From NCBI GenBank assembly GCA_003518475.1, contig DOYO01000108.1, forward strand, positions 1 to 18,347: DNA of 18,347 nt. The letters are read 5' to 3'. Of this stretch, positions 7,066-14,376 are shown in pieces; positions within the stretch are counted from its first letter, which is position 1, and each line of letters starts with the position of its first letter. The notes beneath the pieces were generated by a model. The model saw only the letters and a program-made list of their open reading frames with translations. It did no database searches and was not told where the DNA came from. The position numbers and the translations under genes were made by a program. Source of the stretch: Acholeplasmataceae bacterium (GTDB lineage: Bacteria > Bacillota_I > Bacilli_A > Acholeplasmatales > Acholeplasmataceae).

Positions 7066-9381
7066 TTACTCCTTGATCATCGATTTGGATAACACCTGTT
7101 CAACAAATACTTTAGCAATAACTGGATCAAACTGAGTTCCAGAACAACGATTGATCTCACAAATAGCATCTTCGATACACATACCTTTGCGATATGGACG
7201 ATTTGCGGTCATTGCTTCAAAAGAATCTGCAACGCTGATGATTCTTGAAAATAAAGGAATTTCATTTTCCTTAAGTCCCCTGGGGTAACCTTTTCCATCC
7301 CATCTTTCATGGTGAGATAGCGCATACTCTGCAAGACCGGAGTATTCATCTGCCGCTTTTAGGATTTGATAACCGATTTGAGCATGTGTTTTAATAACTT
7401 CGTACTCTTCATAAGTCAATTTTCCAGGTTTGTTTAAAATGGCATCCGGAATTGATATTTTCCCGATATCATGATACATCCCAGCAAGTTCCAATACCGC
7501 AAGTTCGTCTGATGATATTCCTAACGCTGAACCAATTTCCATGCAGAAATGACTTACTCTTTCAGAGTGCACTTTTTCTTCAATGTACTTATCAGTTAGC
7601 GTATTGAGTATTGCCTTAATTGCGTGATTCCTGACACTCATTCCAACCGTGAGTTTATGTCTATATAAATAGTTTTCTGTGGATGCTAGCAACTCATCAA
7701 TTGTTTTTTTCTTGTCGTTCACCGTTTCATAACCGATTGCTAAAGAAATTACGATATTACCAACAATGATGTCATTAGCTCCATGAACAATCTTATCCTT
7801 ATGGATTTGCATTTGTTCAGAAGTTTTGTTAGGAGACATGATTGCAAACTCATCTCCACCGATTCTAGCGATAATATCTGTTCGATCGAAAGATCTCTTC
7901 AGCAAATCGGCAACCTTTTTAATGGCTTCATCTCCGTGTGCGTGCCCATATGCGTCGTTGATTATTTTTAGACCATTAATATCAATCATCATGATACTTA
8001 ATGGGTAATATGCTTCGCTGCAAAACTGATCATATGTTTCAACAAAATAGCGACGATTGAATAATTCAGTTAAATAATCATGATTGTTGATATAAACCAT
8101 TTTTGATTCTTCAACTTTTCGATCGGTGATGTCTGATACCAAAACAGCAAATTGACCGATTTTTGGGCAATATGCAGTAACTGAGAAGTATCTTTTGAGT
8201 GGATTTGAGTATTGTTCATAACTGATTGGTTGACCAGTAAGTGCAACTTTCCCATAAGATTGAATCCAGTAGTCTTCAATTTCTGGAATAACCTCTGTAA
8301 CGCGTTTGCCGATAATTTGATCGGATTTCAGTCCAGTCATCTTTTCATAACTTTCATTCACAGAGATAAATGTATAGTCAATAGGCTCACCCTCAACATT
8401 GACGATGATTTGGTGCAATGCAAGACCTTGACTCATGGATGTATATAATAATCGATATTTTTCTTCGCTTTCTTTGAGCTTTTTCTCTGCAAGTCTTTGT
8501 TCAGTCACATCGATCAAAGTACAATGCGTTTGTAAAAACTCATGCTGTTCGTTATAGCCGATCATACCATCAAATTCGACGTATATTTTCTTTCCATTTT
8601 TATGTATCATTTCAAACTCAGATTTGATTTTTCCCTGCTTCTTGAAAAACTCAAACCTTTCTTTAAACATGATTTTTGCTGATTCTACCAAATAGTTGCC
8701 GAACCAAGAGCCTATGACTTCCTCCGCGGTGTACCCTAGAAGATCCAGCCATTTTTGGTTAACTGCGATAAAGTATCCATTTGCATCCAAGGACTGGTAT
8801 CCCATCGGTGCTTTATCGAATAAAGCTTGAAATCTTTCTTCGCTTTCCTTGATTCTTTTTTGCAACTCAAATCGTTCTGTGATATCTCTAGCAAAGGCAG
8901 TCGCTCCCATGATTTGATTATTTTCATCATAGAATGGGTTGTAAAAGGATTCATAATATCGAACATTTTGTTTGCCGTATTCTTCAACTGTCGTATGCGA
9001 TACTCCTGTCATTGCCAAATCATAATTCTTTTTCGAATTTGTAATATCAATTTCCGATGTCATGCATTCAAATAGATTCTTGCCAATCTCAATATTTGTA
9101 CCATATGCGAATTTCATGACTTCTCGATGTGCATCATTAAAAAATAAATAGTTATAATGATGATCGATTGCTAAAATGATCATATCCTTAGGACTATTTA
9201 AACTCGCGAGTAAAAGTTGCTGCATTCTTAAAATTTCTTTAGTGTTTTGCTCGATTTGTACTTCTAGATGATCCATTTCACTCATGTGAGTTTGATAATT
9301 GGAGCTCTTTATGCTTTTTAAAAAAGATTTCGGACTGATATTCACATTATTCATTAAAATAACTTTATTCTTTTTACGCAT
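7066..9381 (-). CDS. Triple-PAS GGDEF-HD-GYP protein (cyclic di-GMP turnover)
   Basis: A 771-residue protein with no membrane helix, so probably cytoplasmic. After a coiled-coil-like N-terminus it has three PAS domains (about 60-170, 180-300, 305-425), the first two closing with 'DITE'/'DVTE' boundaries. A GGDEF domain (430-580) has intact Gly-Gly-Asp-Glu-Phe at 508-512, and an HD-GYP phosphodiesterase domain (585-771) follows. The HD pair is His637-Asp638, and 'HHERWDGKGYP' (690-700) is the full HHExxxGxGYP signature. It could therefore both make cyclic di-GMP and degrade it, with PAS ligands setting the balance. The inhibitory site reads DRTD instead of RxxD. The start is the ATG at 9381, because AAAGGAG (9389-9395) lies seven bases upstream; the ATG at 9411 has no site. 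It is first in the operon with the SBP3-GGDEF gene. Confidence 0.92.
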   Translation of the reverse strand: MRKKNKVILMNNVNISPKSFLKSIKSSNYQTHMSEMDHLEVQIEQNTKEILRMQQLLLASLNSPKDMIILAIDHHYNYLFFNDAHREVMKFAYGTNIEIGKNLFECMTSEIDITNSKKNYDLAMTGVSHTTVEEYGKQNVRYYESFYNPFYDENNQIMGATAFARDITERFELQKRIKESEERFQALFDKAPMGYQSLDANGYFIAVNQKWLDLLGYTAEEVIGSWFGNYLVESAKIMFKERFEFFKKQGKIKSEFEMIHKNGKKIYVEFDGMIGYNEQHEFLQTHCTLIDVTEQRLAEKKLKESEEKYRLLYTSMSQGLALHQIIVNVEGEPIDYTFISVNESYEKMTGLKSDQIIGKRVTEVIPEIEDYWIQSYGKVALTGQPISYEQYSNPLKRYFSVTAYCPKIGQFAVLVSDITDRKVEESKMVYINNHDYLTELFNRRYFVETYDQFCSEAYYPLSIMMIDINGLKIINDAYGHAHGDEAIKKVADLLKRSFDRTDIIARIGGDEFAIMSPNKTSEQMQIHKDKIVHGANDIIVGNIVISLAIGYETVNDKKKTIDELLASTENYLYRHKLTVGMSVRNHAIKAILNTLTDKYIEEKVHSERVSHFCMEIGSALGISSDELAVLELAGMYHDIGKISIPDAILNKPGKLTYEEYEVIKTHAQIGYQILKAADEYSGLAEYALSHHERWDGKGYPRGLKENEIPLFSRIISVADSFEAMTANRPYRKGMCIEDAICEINRCSGTQFDPVIAKVFVEQVLSKSMIKE

Positions 9382-9477
9382 CTTAACGCTCCTTTCGTTG
9401 ATTAACATCATAAATTGCTACTTGAAAAAATTCAATAAAAAAACATTTCTACTTCATGTTTATTTCATCATGACACA

Positions 9478-9483
9478 ATTATA
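9478..9483 (-). promoter_or_regulatory. -10 element of the PAS-GGDEF-HD-GYP operon
   Basis: The minus strand reads a perfect TATAAT about 96 bases before the start codon. The expected -35 position (9501-9506) reads CTCACA, far from consensus, and there is no TG extension. This is the pattern of an activator-dependent promoter. Confidence 0.5.
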
Positions 9484-9510
9484 CTACGCATGCTAACAGT
9501 TGTGAGAAAT

Positions 9511-9527
9511 CTTAAGGTAATCTTAAT
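9511..9527 (-). promoter_or_regulatory. Tandem TTAA box upstream of the PAS-GGDEF-HD-GYP promoter
   Basis: Read toward the gene: ATTAAG-N5-CTTAAG, two hexamers at an 11-base period, ending 27 bases before the -10. Direct hexamers with five-base gaps are typical of OmpR/PhoB-class response-regulator sites. The regulator is not in the window. Confidence 0.45.
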
Positions 9528-9562
9528 AAATATATTTTGCTGTTTGTTGTCGGGTCCACTAC

Positions 9563-9593
9563 TTACATTGAAACCAGTGAATTTTCAATGTAA
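9563..9593. repeat. Perfect 11-bp inverted repeat
   Basis: TTACATTGAAA (9563-9573) and TTTCAATGTAA (9583-9593) are exact inverted copies around nine bases. There is no T run on either side, so it is not a terminator. It lies between the two promoters, upstream of both, which fits an operator for a dimeric regulator; a structured RNA is less likely because both promoters fire away from it. Confidence 0.65.
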
Positions 9594-9671
9594 ATCTCTG
9601 TATTTCATACATTTTCTGATAGATACATGGATATTTATGTTGAAAATCGAAAGTGTTTATTTAGTTTAATT

Positions 9672-9688
9672 CTTAATTTTTTCTTAAG
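9672..9688 (+). promoter_or_regulatory. Tandem TTAA box upstream of the 7TMR-GGDEF promoter
   Basis: CTTAAT-N5-CTTAAG, two hexamers at an 11-base period, ending 26 bases before the TATAAT at 9715-9720. It mirrors the box at 9511-9527 in form and in distance to the -10. Confidence 0.45.
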
Positions 9689-9703
9689 ATGATGAAGTTG
9701 AGG

Positions 9704-9731
9704 TTGTTTGTATTTATAATCGTTGTATAAT
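9704..9731 (+). promoter_or_regulatory. Promoter region of the 7TMR-GGDEF gene with two TATAAT copies
   Basis: There are two perfect TATAAT hexamers, at 9715-9720 and 9726-9731. The second has TTGTTT (9704-9709) 16 bases upstream as a plausible -35. The first has none, but sits at the same distance from the TTAA box as the -10 of the divergent operon. Confidence 0.5.
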
Positions 9732-9821
9732 TTAATTACATAAATCATCATTTTTTTACATCGGCCTGCTTCTTCATAATGGAAAACTACTTGCTTTTAG
9801 GCTCTTTGGATGGAGGTTTAT

Positions 9822-11531
9822 ATGAATTCATCTATTAAAAAGTATGTAATCCCGATGTTCATTATTGTTTTTATCGCAGTTTTCGGCTTATCTTCGACTC
9901 TATCTATTTCTAAAAACTCCGATATCACTGATGCACAACTCAACCTCGAGGAATGGCAATCGAGTGATTTTTTGCTTTTGAATGGAGAATGGGAATATTT
10001 TCCGAATGCACTAAAGAGTGATATTTCAGGAACTGGAGAGTTTGTCACCATTCCGCATCTATGGGAACCCTCAGCTGAATATTCAAATCAACCCTATGGA
10101 TATGCTACTTATAAAATGCAGTTATCAGGCTTAGATCCTGATCTTTCCTATGCTTTACATATTTCAGATTTAGGTATGGCATATAATCTTTATGTCAATG
10201 ACCGCTTAATCATGCATAACGGAGTCGTCTCCCGTGATGAAGATCAATTTGTGCCTGAATGGAAATCTAAAGTTGGAGTATTCTATCCCGATGAACTCGG
10301 TAACTCTACCATCATTGTTGAAATATCTAATTTCACTTACTATAAAGCTGGATTCTGGAATCCCATACAATTAGGAAATACAGAAAGTATGACATCTGAG
10401 CACCATGAAAGACTACTTGTTGAAAGTATCCTTTTTGGATGGTTTGCTGCTATCGGTTTGTTTTTCATTTTATTGAATGCACTTTCAAAACACGAAAAAA
10501 AATCACTGCATTTAGGTGTTTTCTCACTACTGATCGGACTTAGAATTCTTGTAACCGGCCATAAGATTATCCTAGATTTGGCACCAGCGATACCTTGGGA
10601 AATCATTGTGCGTGCTGATTATATGTTTGGTATGTTTTTATTTCCAGTCTTCGGATTTCTCATGTTCCGCATGGGCTACATCAAACCATTATACTGGACG
10701 AGATATGTTTCATATACCTTAGGTGTTCTCGCGATTTTAAGTACGGTAGTCTTACCTATATTTTATTATCAATCCTTCTTCCAGTGTTGGACGTACCTGA
10801 TTTCAGCAATTTCGATTTATTTTGTATACATGTTTGCTAAATCCATATATGAAAAAGTCGAAGGCGTTTTGTTCATGTTCTTTATTGTCATCATGCTTGG
10901 TACAATCGCAATTTCAGAATTCTTTTTCGGAATTGATCAGCTTTACCTGTACTATTCGATTTTTATATTTGTTTCCTATATCGCAGTGATGGTGGCTGAT
11001 GACTTTTTAACCATTAAGAAAAAGCAATTGTCACTAGAAACCCGCATCATTATCGATCCGCTTACGAATGTTTATAATCGTTTATACTTGAATCAGCTGA
11101 TTAGTCACGGATATGCAAAAATAAACCCTGATTTCATCACTTATTTGCTATTTGTCGATATCAATGGATTTAAGGATACCAATGATCAATTCGGTCATGT
11201 GGTCGGTGATGAAATATTGATTACTGTTGCAAGCAGGCTTCAAAATTTTATTGGTAAACATGGAGCAGTCATCCGGTATGGAGGAGACGAATTTATTGTA
11301 ATCATCGAAGTTGAAAAAGATCAAGACATTCATGATACCATTAAAGATCTTCATCAATTGATTGAAGACAGGATTCATGTATTCAACCAAGATTACTTAA
11401 TGACAGCAGCTATTGGCTACTCACTTTATGATGGAGACATTACACTCGATGACGCTATTCGCGTCAGTGATACCCATATGTATGAAAATAAGTTTGAACA
11501 AGTTTCACATACTGTCAAATATCACGACTAA
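9822..11531 (+). CDS. 7TMR-DISM-type transmembrane diguanylate cyclase
   Basis: A 569-residue membrane receptor. After an N-terminal helix (9-27) comes an extracytoplasmic beta-sandwich (about 45-190). It has the jelly-roll pattern seen in sugar-binding and 7TMR-DISM extracellular modules: 'LLNGEWEYFP', 'IPHLWEP', 'YGYATYKMQL', 'LYVNDRLI'. Seven or so membrane helices fill 200-395 (7TMR-DISM type), and a GGDEF domain occupies 405-560. Gly-Gly-Asp-Glu-Phe is at 487-491, with the metal Asp in 'VDINGFK' and 'FGHVVGDE' intact. Cyclic di-GMP synthesis in response to an external ligand, perhaps a carbohydrate, is the likely role; the ligand is an inference. The inhibitory-site position reads GKHG, so no RxxD. 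TGGAGG at 9811-9816 chooses the ATG at 9822 over the one at 9810, which it overlaps. It is a single-gene unit with its own terminator, divergent from the other two c-di-GMP genes. Confidence 0.9.
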   Translation: MNSSIKKYVIPMFIIVFIAVFGLSSTLSISKNSDITDAQLNLEEWQSSDFLLLNGEWEYFPNALKSDISGTGEFVTIPHLWEPSAEYSNQPYGYATYKMQLSGLDPDLSYALHISDLGMAYNLYVNDRLIMHNGVVSRDEDQFVPEWKSKVGVFYPDELGNSTIIVEISNFTYYKAGFWNPIQLGNTESMTSEHHERLLVESILFGWFAAIGLFFILLNALSKHEKKSLHLGVFSLLIGLRILVTGHKIILDLAPAIPWEIIVRADYMFGMFLFPVFGFLMFRMGYIKPLYWTRYVSYTLGVLAILSTVVLPIFYYQSFFQCWTYLISAISIYFVYMFAKSIYEKVEGVLFMFFIVIMLGTIAISEFFFGIDQLYLYYSIFIFVSYIAVMVADDFLTIKKKQLSLETRIIIDPLTNVYNRLYLNQLISHGYAKINPDFITYLLFVDINGFKDTNDQFGHVVGDEILITVASRLQNFIGKHGAVIRYGGDEFIVIIEVEKDQDIHDTIKDLHQLIEDRIHVFNQDYLMTAAIGYSLYDGDITLDDAIRVSDTHMYENKFEQVSHTVKYHD

Positions 11532-11549
11532 CTATAATAATCACTCAAT

Positions 11550-11602
11550 AAAACCGCACCATTTCAAATGACTCCTATCGAGCATTTATGGTGCGGTTTT
11601 TT
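11550..11602 (+). terminator. Long intrinsic terminator after the 7TMR-GGDEF gene
   Basis: AAAACCGCACCAT (11550-11562) and ATGGTGCGGTTTT (11588-11600) pair perfectly. An inner AAATG/CATTT stem (11566-11570 with 11583-11587) extends the hairpin past a three-base bulge, and a run of six T's ends it. The next promoter begins 11 bases later. Confidence 0.9.
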
Positions 11603-11612
11603 CAGTAAATAA

Positions 11613-11621
11613 TGATATAAT
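11613..11621 (+). promoter_or_regulatory. Extended -10 promoter of the cyclophilin-rluF operon
   Basis: TGATATAAT is a perfect extended -10. The -35 position falls in the preceding terminator arm and is not consensus. The 5' leader is about 50 bases and includes a TGCACTaaaTGCACT direct repeat (11635-11649). The same nonamer precedes the polymerase and LtaS-like genes. Confidence 0.65.
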
Positions 11622-11677
11622 CTTTATGAACATGTGCACTAAATGCACTGTAAATCATATTTAAAAGGAGAATCACT

Positions 11678-12217
11678 ATGGACTATCAAACATACCTAAA
11701 CCCAGAAAATCCAGTTGTCACCATGAAAATCAAAGATCTTGGAACAATAACTTTGGAACTATTTTATGATGTAGCGCCAAATTCAGTATGCAATTTTATT
11801 CAACTCATCGAAAAAAAATATTACGACGGACTTGTTTTCCACCGTGTGATTCCCGGTTTTATGATTCAAGGCGGATGGGGCGATGCCAAATCCTGCGAAA
11901 TCAAGGGTGAATTCAAGCAAAACGGCGTCAATAATCCTTTAAAACATACTCGAGGCGTTTTATCCATGGCGCGTACAAACGAACCGAATTCAGCAACCTC
12001 CCAATTTTTCATCATGCACCAAAATTCCTCTCATCTTGACGGCGCTTACGCAGGATTTGGCGGAGTGACCTCAGGTATCGAGGTTGTTGATAAAATAGTC
12101 GCTTCCCCAAGAGATTACAGAGATCGCCCTTATACGGATGTTGTCATTGAATCTATCACTGTAGACAAGAAAAACAAAAGCTATCCAGCTCCAGTTTGCT
12201 ACAGCAAGAACTTGTAA
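11678..12217 (+). CDS. ppiB: Cyclophilin-type peptidyl-prolyl cis-trans isomerase
   Basis: A 179-residue cytoplasmic enzyme that speeds rotation about Xaa-Pro bonds during folding. The cyclophilin signature is complete. 'FHRVIPGFMIQGG' (54-66) carries the catalytic Arg56, Phe61 and Gln64, and 'SQFFIMH' (108-114) carries the substrate-pocket Phe. 'HLDGAYAGFGGV' (119-130) replaces the vertebrate Trp region, as in most bacterial forms. The usual Gly-rich loop after 'QGG' is short here ('WGDAKSCEIKGEF'). There is no signal peptide, so it acts inside the cell. AAAAGGAG at 11663-11670 supports the start. It is first in an operon with the rluF-like gene, whose ATG lies five bases after this stop. 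The symbol ppiB is by family resemblance. Confidence 0.93.
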   Translation: MDYQTYLNPENPVVTMKIKDLGTITLELFYDVAPNSVCNFIQLIEKKYYDGLVFHRVIPGFMIQGGWGDAKSCEIKGEFKQNGVNNPLKHTRGVLSMARTNEPNSATSQFFIMHQNSSHLDGAYAGFGGVTSGIEVVDKIVASPRDYRDRPYTDVVIESITVDKKNKSYPAPVCYSKNL

Positions 12218-12222
12218 CTCGT

Positions 12223-12921
12223 ATGGAAGTCCGCATCAATAAATACTTAAGCGAATCCGGATTTTGCTCAAGGAGAGAGGCAGATCGGCTCATTGAGCAG
12301 GGTCGTGTCCTAATCAATGGAGAGCATGCTCAGATCGGTTCGAAGATTCGTGAAACAGATGTCGTCACCGTGGATGGAAAAAGCATAAAAAACAACACTA
12401 AAATGGTTTATCTAGCCTTTAACAAACCCATTGGGATCGTATCGACAACAGACCAAAAAATCAAAAATAACTTGATTGATTTCATCAATTATCCACAGCG
12501 CATTTTCCATATCGGCCGTTTGGATAAAGATAGCGAGGGCTTGATTCTTTTAACCAATGACGGTGATATCGTCAATGAGATTCTGCGTGCGGAAAACAAT
12601 CACGAAAAGGAATACATCGTTGAGGTTGACCGTCGGGTCTTGCCTGATTTTATCGAAGATATGTCAAAGGGTGTTCCCATACTTAAGACCGTAACAAAGC
12701 CATGCATTGTAGAAAAAGTGTCTGAAAAATCTTTTAGGATTATCCTGACTGAAGGGATGAATAGACAAATTCGAAGAATGTGCGAAACATTCGGTTATAC
12801 CGTTCTTTCTTTGAAGAGGGTGAGAATCATGCATATTCCACTTGATATTCCATCCGGACATTTCAGACCGCTTTCCAATAAAGAAAAAGATCTTTTGTTT
12901 AAAATGATTGGTCGTTCTTAG
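12223..12921 (+). CDS. rluF: 23S rRNA pseudouridine synthase, RluF-like
   Basis: A 232-residue RNA-modifying enzyme of the RsuA family. It has an N-terminal S4 RNA-binding domain (residues 3-50, 'RINKYLSESGFCSRREADRLIEQGRV') and a catalytic domain with Asp101 in 'GRLDKDSEGL', the nucleophile that converts uridine to pseudouridine. 'GMNRQIRRMCETFGY' (178-192) is the conserved C-terminal motif. 'NILRA.N.HEKEY' and 'GVPIL.TVTK' match E. coli RluF (U2604 of 23S rRNA, also tRNA-Tyr) better than RluB or RsuA, from memory. It lacks the long basic tail of the E. coli protein. The ATG at 12223 has almost no ribosome binding site, and an in-frame TTG at 12196 is also possible. The five-base gap to the cyclophilin stop suggests translational coupling. 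Confidence 0.88.
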   Translation: MEVRINKYLSESGFCSRREADRLIEQGRVLINGEHAQIGSKIRETDVVTVDGKSIKNNTKMVYLAFNKPIGIVSTTDQKIKNNLIDFINYPQRIFHIGRLDKDSEGLILLTNDGDIVNEILRAENNHEKEYIVEVDRRVLPDFIEDMSKGVPILKTVTKPCIVEKVSEKSFRIILTEGMNRQIRRMCETFGYTVLSLKRVRIMHIPLDIPSGHFRPLSNKEKDLLFKMIGRS

Positions 12922-12927
12922 TTGATC

Positions 12928-12953
12928 AAGCACATTGAAAAATGTGCTTTTTT
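12928..12953 (+). terminator. Intrinsic terminator after rluF
   Basis: AAGCACATT (12928-12936), a GAAA tetraloop, AATGTGCTT (12941-12949) and a T run to 12953. Confidence 0.88.
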
Positions 12954-13017
12954 GTTGTGTTCTCCCTTCATCTTTCCTTCAAAACACTATCATATTATAA
13001 TGTATACAAATGTAAGA

Positions 13018-13042
13018 TTTCATGAATGCACTTTCATTGAAA
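13018..13042. repeat. Two TTTCAT-GAA palindromic elements upstream of the Y-family polymerase
   Basis: TTTCATGAA (13018-13026) and TTTCATTGAAA (13032-13042, a perfect palindrome around one base) lie 14 bases apart, about 40-60 bases upstream of the -10. They could be regulator half-sites. They do not resemble the GAAC-N4-GTTC LexA box of Firmicutes, and no such box is seen in this region. Confidence 0.3.
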
Positions 13043-13078
13043 ATCATTGTTTTTCCCTCTTCCAATTTGATAAAAAAT

Positions 13079-13087
13079 TGATATAAT
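13079..13087 (+). promoter_or_regulatory. Extended -10 promoter of the polymerase-yolD operon
   Basis: TGATATAAT, a perfect extended -10, lies 23 bases before the ATG at 13111. No consensus -35 lies 16-18 bases upstream. A second TATAAT at 12996-13001 has no partner element. Confidence 0.65.
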
Positions 13088-13110
13088 GGGTGCACAAGAG
13101 AGGTGAGAGC

Positions 13111-14376
13111 ATGGAGCAATACAAACTATATCGTCATATTTTATGCATCGATTTGAAAAGTTTCTACGCATCCGTTGAATGCGCGGTCTCCAACCTCGAT
13201 CCTTTTACAACTCCCTTGGTGGTTGCTGATGTCTCTAGAGGAAATGGTTCGATTGTCTTGGCTGTGTCTCCCTATTTGAAGAAAATGGGCATGCCGAGCA
13301 GATGCCGCATCCACGAAATTCCACCCAATTTAAACATCATTTTTAGAATGCCCAGAATGGAACTATACCTGGAATATTCAGCCAAAATCATTGAGATTTA
13401 CCTACGGTTCATTTCTGAAGAGGATTTATATATTTACTCTGTTGATGAAGCATTTTTGGATATCACGGAGTATATGAGTTACTATAAGAAAACAGATCTT
13501 GAGATGGCAAAAATGGTTTTAGATGCCATTTACACCGAAACCAAGCTGTTCGCAACATGCGGCATCGGTCCAAACATGCTGATGGCGAAGCTGGCATTGG
13601 ATATTGAATCCAAAAAAGCCCCTGATTTCATCGGGAGATGGACCTATGAGGATGTCCCGACCAAGCTTTGGCCAGTCGAACCCCTTTCAGAAATGTGGGG
13701 AATCGGCAGTAACATGGAACGCAATTTGAATCGTTTGGGGTTACGCAAAATCGGAGATATCGCAGCTTATGATGTCAAGACGCTTAAGAAGATATTCGGG
13801 GTTCTTGGTGAGGAACTCTACTACCACACGCATGGCATCGATATGAGCCTGATTCAATCTAAAAAAGACATCCGTACGGTCAGCAAGAGCTACGGCATGG
13901 GTCAGACGCTCTTTTCAGATTACTACCCTCCTGATGTTTTTCAAATCATCAGAGAGATGACCGATGACGTCACCAGACGTCTCCGCCTCGCAAAAAAAGT
14001 TGCAAAAACCATTCATCTGGGTATCGGCTACAGCAAAGCGACCGGTGGAGGATTTTCCAGACAAATCACGCTGGAACAGCCAACCTCGAGCGAATCCATC
14101 ATTTATCAAACCTGCCTTTCCCTATTCAAGACATACTACGACGATGAACCGATCAGACGCGTCCACATCAGCCTGACAAGCTTATCCAAAAATGAAATCT
14201 ACCAATTCTCTATTTTTGAAGATGCAGATCAGATTTTAAGGGAACACAGTCTCTATTCCGCGATGGATGAGATCAAATTCAAATATGGAAAAAACAGCGT
14301 CAACCGCGCATCCAGTGAATTGGAATCCTCAACCGTCAAAGCTAGAAACAAGATGATTGGAGGCCACCATGCATAA
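13111..14376 (+). CDS. Y-family (UmuC/UvrX-like) translesion DNA polymerase
   Basis: A 421-residue error-prone polymerase that copies past damaged bases. Palm motifs are intact: Asp14 in 'CIDLKSFYASVE' (metal ligand; Tyr19 is the steric gate against ribonucleotides) and Ser110-Val-Asp112-Glu113 in 'YSVDEAFLD'. The helix-hairpin-helix region 'MWGIGSNMERNLNRLGLRKIGDIA' (195-218) follows, then the little-finger domain, with 'SYGMGQTLF' at its beginning. The sequence type (Lys-Ser-Phe-Tyr after the Asp, 'VSPYLKK' finger) is that of B. subtilis YqjW/UvrX rather than DinB. AGAGGTGAG upstream of 13111 supports this start over the GTG at 13090. It overlaps the YolD-like gene by eight bases, as in Bacillus uvrX-yolD pairs. 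No LexA-type box is visible, so damage control, if any, uses something else. Confidence 0.92.
   Translation: MEQYKLYRHILCIDLKSFYASVECAVSNLDPFTTPLVVADVSRGNGSIVLAVSPYLKKMGMPSRCRIHEIPPNLNIIFRMPRMELYLEYSAKIIEIYLRFISEEDLYIYSVDEAFLDITEYMSYYKKTDLEMAKMVLDAIYTETKLFATCGIGPNMLMAKLALDIESKKAPDFIGRWTYEDVPTKLWPVEPLSEMWGIGSNMERNLNRLGLRKIGDIAAYDVKTLKKIFGVLGEELYYHTHGIDMSLIQSKKDIRTVSKSYGMGQTLFSDYYPPDVFQIIREMTDDVTRRLRLAKKVAKTIHLGIGYSKATGGGFSRQITLEQPTSSESIIYQTCLSLFKTYYDDEPIRRVHISLTSLSKNEIYQFSIFEDADQILREHSLYSAMDEIKFKYGKNSVNRASSELESSTVKARNKMIGGHHA

Larger units (their letters stand above)
9382..9821. other. Divergent regulatory region of the c-di-GMP genes
   Basis: These 440 bases separate the start codons at 9381 (minus) and 9822 (plus). 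No protein gene of convincing quality was found; short frames at 9628 and 9639 lack ribosome binding sites. The region holds two outward promoters, two tandem TTAA boxes, an 11-bp perfect inverted repeat and an imperfect AAACAT/ATGTTT repeat, listed separately. The leaders are about 90 and 95-110 bases. I see no match to the conserved core of cyclic di-GMP riboswitches in either. Confidence 0.6.

Noticed and set aside
9628..9693. Short plus-strand frames (21 and 10 codons) in the divergent region
   Set aside because: They have no ribosome binding site and overlap the TTAA box; chance frames in AT-rich DNA.
9732..9821. Cyclic di-GMP riboswitch in the leader of the 7TMR-GGDEF gene
   Set aside because: The leader has only a GCCT/AGGC pair about 30 bases apart and lacks the conserved GEMM core, tetraloop and receptor.
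13000..13110. LexA/SOS box upstream of the Y-family polymerase
   Set aside because: No GAAC-N4-GTTC or close variant is found on either strand in the region.
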